Below are positions 42,101-56,300 of a DNA stretch of 64,000 bases, one piece after another. The DNA comes from Dermatemys mawii (Eukaryota; Chordata; Testudines; Dermatemydidae). The notes beneath the pieces are model-generated. The model was not told where the DNA came from. It saw only the letters and a list, made by a program, of their open reading frames with translations, and did not search any database. Where the stretch lies: the NCBI GenBank assembly GCA_007922305.1, contig ML677333.1, forward strand, positions 12,318,502 to 12,382,501, read 5' to 3'. The stretch's first letter is position 1, and each line of letters begins with the position of its first letter. Made by a program: the position numbers and the translations under genes.

Positions 42101-45100
42101 GTCATTCATCAAAATATTGATTAGTACTGGACTCAAGACAGACCTCTGGGAAACCCCTCTATATATGTCCTCCCAATTTGACAGCAAACCACTGATAACT
42201 GTTCTTTGAGTATCGTTTTTCAACTAGTTGCACATCAACCTTACAGTAATTTCATCTAGACCCATTTTCCTAGTTTACCTATAAGAATGTCATGTGGGAT
42301 TGTGTCAAAAGCCTTGCTAAAATCAAGATATATCAAGTCTACAGCTTTCCCCCCATACACTAAGCCAGTAACCCTGTCAACAAATACACGGGAGGTTCAA
42401 TAAAACAGAACAAATGTGACAATCATATAATGCCACCAGGAAGACCCTTTTGTGATTCATTTGTTCTTGACAAATCCATATTGGCTCTTACTTATGACCC
42501 TATTATCCTTCAGTTGCTTACAAACCGATTGTTTAATAATTTGCTCCAGTATCTTTCCAGGTATCAAAGTTATGCTGACTGGTCTATAATTCCCGGGGTC
42601 ATCTTTGTTCCCCCTTTTAAAGGTAGGGGCTATGTCTCCCCACCTCTAGTCCTCTGGGATCTCACCCCTCCTCCAATAAATTAAGATTGGTATAACAAGC
42701 TGGCAGGGAAACTGAATTTCAGTTTTGTGAAAAATTTCAATGTTTTGGAAAAATGTTCATCCTGAATCAGGACAATGTCAAAACTTTGGCATTCCTTAGA
42801 GAAGTGAAACACCATCTTTTTTATTTTAGAAACATCAACACATTCCTGCAGGGAGAGCATTTTGGTGTTTCTGAAATGCGATATGCCCCTCGATTCTCAA
42901 GTCCCCCACCGGGCATGTTGCTGAAGAGCTGAGAGCCCGGGTTCCCCAAGGAGCTGGGGGCGTGGGTGAGTGACCTAGCAGAAACCACAGAACATTTTGA
43001 TTTTGACAAAATTGGCATTTTTCCGGTGGAGAAAAAAAACATACCACCAGAAAAGTTTCCAACTTGTTTTAGTAATAAGCAGCTAGCACGTCATAATAAC
43101 TGCCCAGCCACTGTGGAGTTTCTGCAGGCACTGCAGCAGAAGGGTATTTGAAGGAGAGATGTGAAGGTGGATATTGTGGTGGCTTTGCACATATTTACAC
43201 AGAGCTCCACCAATACATAAGGGACAGCCTGAAAGAATGCATGAAGGTACTTGTGGGAAAATGTAACTGATGGACAATGAAGTCTGGAATTGATGGCTCG
43301 AAAAAGCATAAGAGATGATAGGCACATTGCAGATAGATCACCAACGGCCTTAAAAGGAAGTGTTTAAGTTTGATGCACAGAAAGGGAAAGCCAGTGGAGG
43401 GATGCATACAAGCGGGTGACATAGATGAAGCAATGATCCAAGAATACAAACAATAACAATAATTAATAAATATCTCTCTAAAAATGGCCTAAGAATGAAG
43501 CTGTTCTTACCTCACAAGATCCCAGTGTGCATGATCATGGATTAGTACAAACAGTGTATGTGGATTCTGCATAGAGTTCTGCAAAAAGACTTTAAATTTA
43601 GTCTGGGCCTCTACATCCAGCTTCACAACATATTGTTCCATCCTCTGCTTTGTAAGGTGCTCCTTTTCTAAGCCAAGTTCTAATAAAACACCTAAAGAAA
43701 TGGAACACGGGTCAGTCCTTCCAAACCCAAATGCAGCTAACAATTTCCTGTACATATATAAAATAAATCAATCTAATAATGAGCACCTGAATGCCAAAGG
43801 TGAAACAGTGTCTGCTGATATGTCACTTCAGAGGGAGGAACACAAATCAGAAAATCAACTTTCTCAAAGGAACCCAAATCAAGGTTTTGAGTGCTGGAGT
43901 CAGCAATTGAGCAAACGTGAGACAGCAATTTCTGAGCCACCGCTAGCTGGAATGGACGAATCTGATGCCGTTCAATAGTATAACCTGGAAAGAAGCAAAA
44001 ATCTGTTTAGCTGAATGATTGAAGTCTAATCTTATACAAACTCTGAGTCTGGAAATCTTTAAAGTAGCTTGCTTATTGAGTTAGGACTCTGCTTTCATGA
44101 AAGCTAAAGGGGCATCCGAAAAACCTTTGTGAAATTGGGTATTTGCATAATTGTGGACCACCCTCTTTTAATCCCATGAATCTCACACTCCTCTGGCTGA
44201 ATCTTAGCTGCTGCAATTAAGGTCCAGACCTTAAGGTCCAGAGACTAGGAGATCCACAGGAAGGAAGTGGAACTTCCATCTATGCAAACCTGGAGGACCA
44301 AACAAGAGGAGTTAGTATTAACCTGAGTTTGGGACTCTGCAAAGGGATAAGGGTCTGCTCACATGGATCCAATTGCAGGATTAGGGCCTTAGTTTGTCTT
44401 GAAGAAGAGAGACACCCTGCTATGCTACATCTTCAGACACCTCCATTGCTTACTTGTGCACACAGCTGCTCCAGTTATATCCAATGCTGTTGGCTTATTC
44501 ACTGAAGTAGAAAGAGATGAAGACCTCTGGCCTTGGTTTTCTTGATAAAACTTGTCCAGCAGAACCTCAATGTCACCATCTACCACATTGAAAGGACAGT
44601 GGATATTAGTATCTATGGTACACAATTAAACTCTTCTCTGAATGGTTCCCATAGTTGTAACAGAACCAAACCAACACCCAGGGCAAAGAAACTCTGGGCC
44701 AGTTTCTCCTCTCACTCATACTGGTGTAAATCAGGACTAATCTCATTGAAGTCAATGAAATTACACCAATAGAGAACGGATGTAAGAGATAGGAGAACCA
44801 GGCCCTATGTTAATGGAACTGAGATCAATTATATTCCTGTGTCACAGGAAAGGGATAGGCAGGTCCCAGCCATAGTATAAGGTATAAGTTTAAAAATAAA
44901 AGACTGTCATTAGATAAGATTCCCTGCAAAGCACAAGACTTAATACAATGTTAAATTTAAAAATCAACAGACAATCCCTAGCTCTTTTATACAGCATTTT
45001 TCATCTGAAGATATGAATGGGCTTAACAAAGGATGTCAAGGTCATTAAACTTTACAGATGGGGAAACTGAGGCAGGGAGTGGTGAAATGACTTGCCCAAG

Positions 45101-48100
45101 TTTATCCAGCAGCATAAATGGAAATAGAACCCAGGTCTTAAAAGTCTCAGTCTAGAGCTTTATCCACAGTCCATCCTTCCTCTCTATTTAGGCAACTAGA
45201 AAGAGAGCCTTAGTAAACTAAACAATGGAATACTCAGAAATGAGGGAGCACAACAAAAGTAACGTTGCACACTCAATCTTAATGCTGCCATCTTGGGTTT
45301 AGGTCTTAAAATATGGTCTCTTTTTATATCGTTTATATCATGGTCAACAGCCTCCTGCTAAGTCTGAAAACATCTGCTTTCATTGTAATAGAACTTGTGG
45401 TTCAAGGATTGGCTTCACTAGCCATCTGAGGACCCATAACTCCCATGGAAGATGATCATACTTGGCAACGAGTGATCACCCATCATCATCATCATGTCTT
45501 AAAATATGGCCTCTTTTTACATCATTGTAATTTATTTGTTAAATAAAATAAAATATAATGCAAACCTGAATTGCTTATATAACTTTACTTTTAGTTCAGT
45601 CACTGCAGACTTAGTTTGATTTCTAAATTCCAGGAAGTGATTTTTACAAAACAAGTTCTGCAGCTCATGTAAGTCTGCAATATGGGCTTCTCTGGCTATA
45701 CATAATGCAGAAAATAGACACATATTTTACTGAATACTGCCACTGTATATCATGGTATGTCGATCCACATGGATCCTGCTTACAACCTCTTCGGTCTTGT
45801 TGAAAGATATACAGGTCACAGTGTTAGCACTGAGTACTCAGTTTGCTCAGCACTTGTGTAGAGACACGTTAGTATACCCGGAGTGAGCTGAGCATGGTCA
45901 GACTCGAGATTCTTAACTGCAATCCAGTGAGTGAACATGATGCGGATGGCAGCTATTCTGAGGATCTTCAGTTACTCTTACTGCCCAAGGAAAAGAAGAA
46001 TCTGAATCCTGTGAGAGTAAAACTTATTAGAAAATGGAAGCAGACACAGCTACCGACATAGAAATGTGTCTGACCATTCTAAGAAAACAGAATCACTCTC
46101 AAATGGCTAATTGATGGTTTGTGACTAGAGCTAGGTGAAAATATTTTGGCAAATAGTAAATTTGCTAAAAAATGCATTTTTCGGAGCACTGAAACTATTC
46201 ACAAATTCAGGTCAAATTTGGCAAATAGTTTTGGCCAATAAAAACCCTAAACTTTTTTTGAAAAAGTCAAAGCAGTTCATTCTGACCATTTGGAAATGAA
46301 ACATATCTGACACTTTTTGTTTCAAAATGACATTTTGAAATCTAGCTATATTTTTTTTTAAAAAAAAGGAGAAAAACCACCAAAAATGAAACAAATGGAA
46401 AAACGAAAACTATTTCATTTCTTTTTCTTATTTCATTTCAAGTGTTTTTTAATCCAAAATTATGTTTTGATTGTTTGTCTGTTTCTTAGGTTTTGTTTCA
46501 ATGAGAAAACCCAAAATAATTCATTTCAAACCATTTATTTTTTGTTAGGCCCCCAAACCAAAAAATCCCTCATTCACTCAGCTCTGCTCCTGATGTATGC
46601 TGGGCACACTGTTCTTGCCAGCTCCCCTGCCTGCAGCACCAGCTCCCCTCTGTTTACTTCACCTTACTGGATTGCAAGTGGAAAGTAGCCTTGATCAGCA
46701 GCCCTACTGTGGCTCGGTACTACTCTCTCTCATTTTAGAGAGCCCAGGCTTGAGTGCATGCTGAGGTGTGGAAGGGAATATTAAAATTCTCCTCTTAATC
46801 TGAGCATGTTCATTGGTATCAATGGAAATTATGTGCATGCATCAAACACATTCAGCCATCAATGTGTCTGTTCTGTGCAGTCAGAAATAGAACACCACTA
46901 TGTGTTCATTCATTTTTATTAAAGTATAGGAATTTATAAATCGATGCATTCCAAGAGAATTTCTTAAGGAGAGACCAAATGTGCTTTGCCAGATATTCCT
47001 TGTCTTGTTTGTACATATTTTTATTATATACCCCAGGAGTAGGCAACCTATGGCATGCATGCCAAAGGCCTCACAGGAGCTGATTTTCAGTGGCACTCAC
47101 ATGCCCGGGTCCTGGCCACCACTCTGAGGGGGCTCTCCATTTTAATTTAATTTTAAATGAAGCTTCTTAAACATTTTACAAACCTTATTTACTTTACATA
47201 CAACAATAGTTTAGTTATATATTTTAAAGACTTATAGAAAGAGACCTAAACGTAAAATGTATTACTGGCATGTGAAACCTTAAATTAGAGTGAATAAATG
47301 AAGACTCGGCACATCACTTCTGAAAGGTTGCCGACCCCTGATATACCCTGTTCCTGAAAAGTGATGTGCTCCTGCAATTCCCACTGATTTACAAGGATCA
47401 GGCTCTTAGAACCGTGTCTATTTATGGCATGTTATGTACCTGGACAAAGGGTGCTAAAAAAAGAGCCCACTGTTTCCACTTTTCCAGTAACTAGTTGATA
47501 GTTAACTTCTTTCTGATACTCTGCTGGGGTAAGCATGCTCTCAGACAGTACTCGTGCCTGGTACTTCCCTAAAAGACAAAAAATAAGCTCTTTTTAATTT
47601 GAATTTCAATTTAGAATTCATTTCAAATTAAAATAAAAATTCGCTATATAATTGATAAAATAACCCTAACAATATCTATCGAAAGGCATATTCCCCCAAA
47701 ACAAAAGTAACAGAAATTAGTATCTTTCTCTCCAACCTCCCCAAATAGTCTTATGCTCACCCTCTATTTGTCTTTTGTCTCGGGAAGTATGTTTGCAAAG
47801 CAATATATGGAAAAGACTGTTCAAAACCAGTCTTGGATTTGTCATTCATCTGAGCCATACTGCTTTCAAAATGAACCCTTAGATCTTAGTTATTTCATAG
47901 ACACTCAAACCCATTATTCTGAGTTAAACCTTAGAGTGCCAAGAATTCTTGCCAATATTATCAGCATAGCCTACATAGAACTTCATCTATCTTCAGCAGA
48001 ACACAAAGCAAAAACATCCTTGTGAAACTGAGAACACACTCAAACCTCTGCTTAGTGGAGATATTCCAGTCAAACACAGAAGTAGGACTGTAGAACTATA

Positions 48101-50216
48101 TTTTCAATGTGGCTTCAACCCAACCTCAAAATTTGCATGTGCACTGGTGTGCATGCACAAAACGCTCCTTTGTATCCACCAACGGGCAAAGCATGTTAGA
48201 AAATACCATGGGTAAGGGCACCCATACACAAGCAAGGACGAGAAAGGGCATACAAGCAAGTTAACCCAACTAACTTTTCAGAACAGAAAATGGAGGTTTC
48301 CAGGTTTCTCACAAGATTTTTCCCCCAGGATCTCACCTGTTACCACAATGCAGGAATCTAATGCTCTGTTTCTGCAAGCACATATGATCACCACATAGTT
48401 CGTCTTCACTAGTTTCCCTTCAATGAGCAGCTTAAACATTTCTGAAAGTCCCTCTGCCAGAGAGTAACTGCACTCAATGATATGGACGCTGTCATTACAA
48501 GAGCTGGCTGCTAGCCCTGCTAGCCAGGGAAGTTGGGCCAACGTCATTGGTGCAATCTGGCTGGGAATCGGAAGGAAAGCCTGTGGAATGGTCTGTTGAT
48601 ACTGACGGATTTCAGAGAGGTGCGACTCCCGCCATGAGCGCATGAATATCTGTTCCAAATCCTCAATCAAAGGGACCTGGTCTGGAGCTAAAGAAACATG
48701 AACATTAGAGGCCCATTATAAATTACTTGCAAATGATGTTTACCTAAAAATCAAGTCCCTCGCCTCTGAAAAATACAGCACACTAAAATCCTTTGAGGAC
48801 TGATTTTACTCTGGTTTTAAACACACAACTCCATTGTCTTCACAGGTGTAACACCTGGTTTACAGCAGAATCAGGCTCTTTGTCCATATAAAAGATTTAA
48901 GACCAGATTCTGGTCCATACTGCAGCCCTTTTGTGTCACCGTGCAAAGCTTCCCTAACTGGGAGCAGAACATTCCCTCAGCACTGGGGAATCCCTAATTG
49001 ACTAAGAGCATTCTCTGCTGACTCCACACCACACTCTTCCAGCATCCCCTCAGTGTACAGGGTATATCAGGCATGGTGAGTGTTTGAGAGATGTTATGCT
49101 CAGTATCAGTTAAAGCAACTCTTTTGTTCAATCCTTGATTTCTACACAGCGCAGAGGTCTGCTGGACCCAAAACTCAGGATCATTTATCATTTCATCACA
49201 TCTCAGTATTTGACCCTATATTTTTTTAATACTCAGCAATAAGCTCTTTCACTACAGCAGGCGCTCCTTTAGTTAATCTAAAAAGCACCTAGTCTAAGAA
49301 ATAATAGTCTTTACTCCCCAGTGGCAAAATGTAATCATTCTAGTTCAAGATTTTACACAGGTGAAAAAACACTCACCTAGCTGAACAAGGTAATAGACTG
49401 TTAGTAAAAGCTGCATTTCCTCTGAAATAGGCTGTATTGTAGAGGCACCATACTGTTCATAAGCCCTAGATATGGACTGTGAATTTCTGTAGCAGGTATA
49501 CAAAAGAGGGCTTACTATGATGTCATTAAGATTCCCACAAAGGTAAGGGAAGTTCCCATGACCTGTAATATAAACAATATTTTCACTTGTCAGATAAACT
49601 TAATTTAATAATTCACTATGCAGCCATCAAACAGGTCGCTAACACTTTAAATGGAAATAGCTTGAATAATATTTCAGTGCTCGGAGGAGTCAGCAAGAGA
49701 GATTAAAAGCAGGAGGTGAAACCATGTGTAACACTCTGGCTCCATGTATTGTGTCCCCATAATGACTAGTTCTATCCTAGATCGCTGCTATATTGCGCTC
49801 TTCACCGCAGAAACCAAGTGCCTTTCAGGAGCACATTAAGCAATGTAAATAACATCTGCCACGTGTGCTGCGGTTCATTCTCTCATCCTCTCCCCGGGGG
49901 AACAACTGTATGTGGAGTGGTTTGTTTCGATTTGGTTTTTTGTTTGATTGGGTTTGGGGTTGTTTGGCTTTTTTGTCCACACTGTTTTGTGTTTAGTTAG
50001 AGAAGGCCAGTCTAAGAAGTGCACCTTGCATTTGAAGCCGAAGGTGGTAAGGTTTGCGATGGTCCTTAGGTCCTGTAAAAAGAACACGAGCACTTGTGGC
50101 ACCTTAGAGACTAACCAATTTATTTCAGCATAAGCTTTTGTAGGCTACAGCCCACGTCATCAGATGCATAGAATGGAACATATAGCAGGAAGAAATAAAT
50201 AAATAAATAAATATAT

Positions 50217-50315
<99 letters not shown>

Positions 50316-53300
50316 ATGAAAAGGTGGAAGTTGCCATACCAACTCTAAGAGGCTATTTAATTAAGATGAGCTATTATCAGCAGGAGAAAAAAAATGTTTG
50401 TAGTGATAATCAAGATGGCCCATATCAGACAGCTGACAAGAAGGTGTGAGGATACTTAACATGGGGAAATAGATTCAATTTGTGTAATGACCCAGCCACT
50501 CTCAGTCTCTATTCAAACCTAAATTAGAGGTATCCAGTTTGCAAATTAATTCCAGTTCAGCAGCTTCTCGATGGAGTCTGTTTTAGAAGTTTTTCTGTTG
50601 TAAAATTGTCACCTTCAAGTTTGTTACTGAGTGACCAGAGAGGTTGAAGTGTTCTCCTACTGGTTTTTGAATGTTATGATTCCTGATGTCATACTTGTAT
50701 CCATTTATTCTTTTGCGTAGAGACTGTCCAGTTTGGCTAATGTACATGGCAGAGGGGCATTGCTGGCACATGATGGCATATATCACATTGGTAGATGTGC
50801 AGGTGAATGAGCCCCTCATGGCATGGCTGATGTATGTGAATAGGTCCTACGATGGTGTCAGTTGAATAAATATGTGGACAGAGTTGGCATCGGGTTTTGT
50901 TGCAAGGATAGGTTTCTGGGTTAGTGTTTTTGTTGTGTGGTGTGTGGTTGCTGGTGAGTATTTGTTTCAGGTTGGGGGGCTGTCTGTAATCGAAGACTAG
51001 TCTGCCTCCCAAGATCTGTGAGAGTGAGGGACGTCTTTCAGGATAGGTTGTAGATCTTTGATGATGCACTGGAGAGGATTTAGTTGGGGGCAGAAGGTGA
51101 CGGTGAGTGGCGTTCTGTTATTTTCTTTGTTGGGCCTGTCCTGTAGTAGGTGACTTCTGTGCACTCTTCTGGCTCTGTCAATCTGTTTTTTCACTTCAGC
51201 AGGTGGGTATTGTAGTTTTAAGAATGCTTGATAGAGATCTTGTAGGTGCTTATCTCTTAGTTCCTGTGGGAGTTCATTCCACAGTCTCAGACCAGCCTCC
51301 AACAAAGAGCTCTATCACCTGCACAGATTAGCTTTACCCTAGCTCCCCTGTACCAAATGACTAGAGAAGTCAACCATGGTCTTCATCGCAGAGCTTTAGG
51401 CAATCTTCTAGACATGCTGGACACAAACCACTACACATCTTAAATATAAGGACTAAGAATGTTCCACATACAAAATAAGAAATTAAGGGTATTATCAGCT
51501 AATGGAGGTAGCTCAAGTGGTAGAAGGCTATATTTTAGAGGCTGAAAGTCTTAGGTTCCATCCTTATTCAGGGGAGCAAAGTTGTTACAAAGTGAAGTCC
51601 CATATGTAGAACAGAACTCCTGTTGATTTCAGATGCTCAGAATGAGTCTCCCCTGAGAGAAGAGTATTGCACATTGACTTAGGGCTTGTCTATACAATGC
51701 ATTCGTGTGCAATACACTAGTGTGCACTTCCTGTGTGAACCCTTGCGCACACTCAGTGTTCCTTAGTGTGTGCTGATGTAGTCCCATTTCAAACAGCACT
51801 GCTTCAATGCAGGCTAGGGAATTTTCAGTGTGTGCCAGCAGGGACACAGACAGTTAGTGCGTAACATACATAGTTAGTGCATAACACACTGATGCGTCTT
51901 AGATTTTGCATCTCAGCTGGTGTTTACTACTAACTCTAAGGCTATATCTACGCAGCAATTAAACACTTGCGACTGGCCCATGTCAGCTGGCCCTAGCTAC
52001 GGAACTGTTTAACTGCAATGTAAACATTCAGGCTCTGGCTGGAGGGGGTAAGGTTCCAGAGCCCAGGTTCCACCCCAAGCCTGAACATTTACATAACAAT
52101 TGTCAGTCCTGCCGCTCAAGCCCCATGAGCCGAAGTCAGCTGACCTGGGCCAGCCGTGGCCATGCCATGAGTCTTTTATTCCAGTGTAGATGTACCCTAG
52201 GTGTATCATGGCTACTCCACAAAGATGCTAATACCCTTCTATTTAGCCAGCGTTTTACATGAATAGACTGTGTGAGCTTTATATCTGTCCCTCACAATGC
52301 ACCAAAGCTGCAATGCTTTCTAATACTCCCCCATGCCAATCCAAACAAAGACTACAAGTGTTCCTAAAGTACCTGATAGAACTATGATGTAGACAATGTT
52401 TATTTTAGTATAGATCGAGTTGTAAACATTGCAGACCCATCACAAATTTAAATCTACAAAGGCCAATGCACTAATTTATGGCACTATACTCCTTAATTGA
52501 TGACCAGTCTTGTTCCTATTGCAGTAAATAGGAATTAAGCATCTGATTTGCATGGGAACAGGATTACAGCCTTGAACTCTTTGGAGCTTTGCTTTGATTG
52601 TTTGTTTTAGGTTTTTTGGGGCAGGGGAGAATTGAATGGGTTTTGGGATTATTTCTTATAATTATCAAGTTAATTAGTTAATGTTTGCACACATAAAATG
52701 CTATATAAGTTTGCTTTCAGAATACATTAAATTGCCGTTAGGCCTGTGTCCAACGTGTTTAAAGTTTCTTCCCTGAATTATAAAAGCAGGCCCATATCTT
52801 TGCATGTCTCTTACACACATGGATAGGTTTTTTTTACCTTTAAATATAACTGGTTTTGCTTTACATATTTTCAGCAAGTTATCAGGAACAGAAACTGGTT
52901 CTCCAGAGGCCACCATTGGAGAAGAGACTGGACCCACCAGAGTAGAATGTGTCAAACATGATAGGCCTCCGACATCTAAGAATTAATTTATAATGTTAAT
53001 ACAATCAAGTAACAATCATACTGATGCAAATAAATAAAGTTGTTTTTCTTAATGAAGAGTATTAAACACCAACCAGCATCTGCATTCAAGATCAGTGTTC
53101 CATCCTTTTTACAATTACAAAACAAATGACTCATGATATGCTAATAAAGCTTGTATTTATTATGTTAGCTTCCTTGAAGTAATAATTACATTTCCAAGCC
53201 CTTGAGTATCACACATGTCTAAAGATTGCAAAATGAGCAAGAAAAACAACATGCTAGAATGAGTTCAGTAATATGGACAGGCATGGTCTTATCAACAGCA

Positions 53301-56300
53301 AATATGTATGATCTACATTTTTCCACTATAGTAACATATTCAGTTGTCCTGATTCCAAGGGAATTTTCTTGCTATAAATACCTAAAGAGGGAAATTAAAA
53401 CTCACCAAAATGTATCATTTTTTTCAATGTCCCATTTTTGACAGCAATCATACTCCAAACAACAGAAGATCAAAAGACTATTTTAAGGAAAGCTAGCAGA
53501 TTACAAGACTGATTTCAATGGCAGCTAGATGCTCAGGCACTTTTGAAAATCATCTAAGGCACCTAGGTGGATCTTTAGGATCCTAAATACCTTGTGAAAT
53601 CTCACCCTCCACTCATTATCTTTTAGAGAAAACAATTCAGTCAACTTACCATTTTTATTTCTATTTGGAGTCTGCAGATTGGGCTGCAAGTTCCAAGTTT
53701 CAGTAGATGATGGTGACTCTGGAGACCATCCTTTGTGGCGCTTTTTAGGAGGCCCTGAATTTGTTAAAGTGCCTGGATAATATTAATACATCAGAAAATT
53801 ACTAATATGCAAAATGGAGGAATATTTTAACTTGTTAAATCACATACATGAAAGTCCAATAGGATTTTTCATAGACCAGCCCTATATACACATTAATTAT
53901 TGCACTAGATTGCATCAAACATGCACACAGACTCAATACTTTGTATATGACCTTTATTTTACTGTGCTCTGTTACACCTTAATAATTTCAACTCTCCAGG
54001 GCAGGGACCTGTGATTCATTATAGCATAGTTCATATATTTTACAGCACTGTGAGTTCTGGGGAAATGATATTAGTATAGCATTGAAAAGTATGTTCTTAC
54101 CCTGGATGCCAAGAACAAATGTTTTATTCTTTGTATGTCCAGATACAAAACTCAAAATGAGTAGATTTAGTGATTAGGAGAAATTGGATAAAATTTGCCT
54201 AAGTGCATCAGGGACTTAGGAATCTAAATCCCATTGAAACATGATGGTACTTTGGAGCTTTGGAAAACACTACCCACCGTCATTATTTTTGCCACCTCAT
54301 ACTAGCTATCAGCTCTATTCCTCTGATATTCAAGGTTGGCAGCTGAAGAGTCTCATCAACTGGCTTCTGCACCTTGGTTTGTATTACCAATTACCATGCT
54401 GATTGAAGTTCCTGGTCTTTGATTTCCTGCGTTTTCCTGGGCATTTCTGCAATTTTCCAGAACAGTGAACTTGCACTGTTATCAATTGACATTTCTGACC
54501 AGTGGGTGTTAAGGGTCAAACACTCTGTTGGACTGAGCTCTTAGTCTCGCCCTACCTTAATATGCAAAGGTACTGGCATATCTATGTGCACTGTCAAGGC
54601 TATCTTGACAACAGAATGGTTATTCCCATATACACTTCAAAACCTGAGTTTGAGTCTTATAGATTTAAGAAAAGATTATATGTTCTTTGTAAAAGATACT
54701 CTACAAAAAAAACCACTACAATATATGTGCAGAGCTAGCATGCCTTCAGATCTGGAATAAAATTATTCACTTGAAGATTTATTATAGAGCTAGTATCTAC
54801 CAAAAAGATAGTCTTTTGTCCTTTATATTTTCCCCACATGAGGGCAATCTATGACCATTTGTTCTATTTTCAATTACTTATCTTTCCTGCATAATCCACA
54901 GCAGAAGGTACAATTTCAAGACAAGCAAATCAATATAATGTACTATGTTTTTGCAAATCCCCAAATCCTGCCAGGTCTCACATGGGTTATGTAATTCACT
55001 GACATCTGATGGTTTTCTTTGTGAAATGAGAAGTGAGATCAGTTCATTTTCTAATAAACAAGTGTCCATCCACTTAGAGAATAAAGGGGTCAAGGACTGA
55101 GTGGGCATGGAAACTGAACTGGGATAAGGCATGCTGGCAGTGCAATTCCGTGAAGATTATCTACAATTAACCTATAATCTGACTGTGTCTATGATATGTC
55201 TATTAAGAGTTTTCCTTCCCAACAGCAGCTCCATGGTGCTCATGCAGAAAAGGATGACAATACAGATCAGACAGAACCATGCTGGACAACCATTTAAAAA
55301 CAATATTGTTCCCGGTGAAGTCCAAAGAGTAATGTGAACAGTGTCTTAAAATCGGGAGCTAGAGGTCTAAGTGGAATGGTCTTTCCCAATGTGGATTGCA
55401 TCCTTTGATAAGAAGCTTCCGAGTGGTCAGAATAAAGCTTTCCTAGATCATTGTTCTGGAGTGACTATAAGAAACTGACACAGACAAATCCTTCCAAGAG
55501 TCTGGACACCAAACAAAGGCTGCTTTCTTTTCAAATTAAAACAAGAGTAAAATAAAGTTAAAAAAAAATTACTGTTCTGACTTCTATGGAAGCCATGTCA
55601 GAAAATGCATAACACACACCTTGAAAGTTAATAAGGAACAAGAGATTTTATTAACACAATGACTCTTAGGGGAATATTCTGATCCACAAACACAGAGGAA
55701 TTTATGCCAAATAGAATACTCCGATTTCCCCTCAAGTAACCAAATCAGAATACACTATTTAGATTGGTTAAACACAAAGTTCAAAGGTACCTAAGACTGA
55801 TGGTCTTGTCAGAGCTGGCAGGTTATTTTTCACCAGTTGTTGTTTAGGAGAATCTTTGCCGTTGTAAACAGTTGAACCTAATGCTGCTGTTGATGAGAGA
55901 TGATCAGATATTGTGCCTGCCACAAAAAGAGAAGTTATTTTAAACAAATGATTAGAGAGGTAGATCCTTCAGACGGTGTAATGAACTGATCAATTGGTTG
56001 CTGATTTCAATTAAACTAGGACAAATTACATCCGCTGAGGATCCCTTCATAGTGTTTATAGCACTGAACGCAGTGGGCCCAATTTGGATCTCATATCAGT
56101 TTTACACTAGTGGAACTCCACTGACTTCACTGGAGTTAGTTGGGGGTTTACATGTGGATGAGGCTTCAATCCTGCAATCAGATCCACACATTCAGCCCAT
56201 CAGCATGAAGACACCTGCTTCCATGGAAAGCTCATTTCAGGAATGGGCCTTAATGAAAAGAATCAAGCATTGTATCAATACAAATAAACTCAAACAAAAT

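Noticed and set aside
43083..43449. Overlapping minus-strand frames with hydrophobic stretches
   Set aside because: No domain, no conservation evidence, adjacent to a decayed repeat.
45481..45496. CRISPR-like or satellite array
   Set aside because: A simple ATC microsatellite; no spaced repeats anywhere in the window and the genome is vertebrate.
45532..45723. Minus-strand frame with [19 protein letters not shown] and following residues
   Set aside because: Protein-like composition, but no recognised family, no matching GREB1 phase and no start context; possibly a transposase scrap. Not called.
50120..50342. Ser-Leu and Cys-Val repeat frames
   Set aside because: Pure translation of the (AG)n and (AC)n microsatellites.
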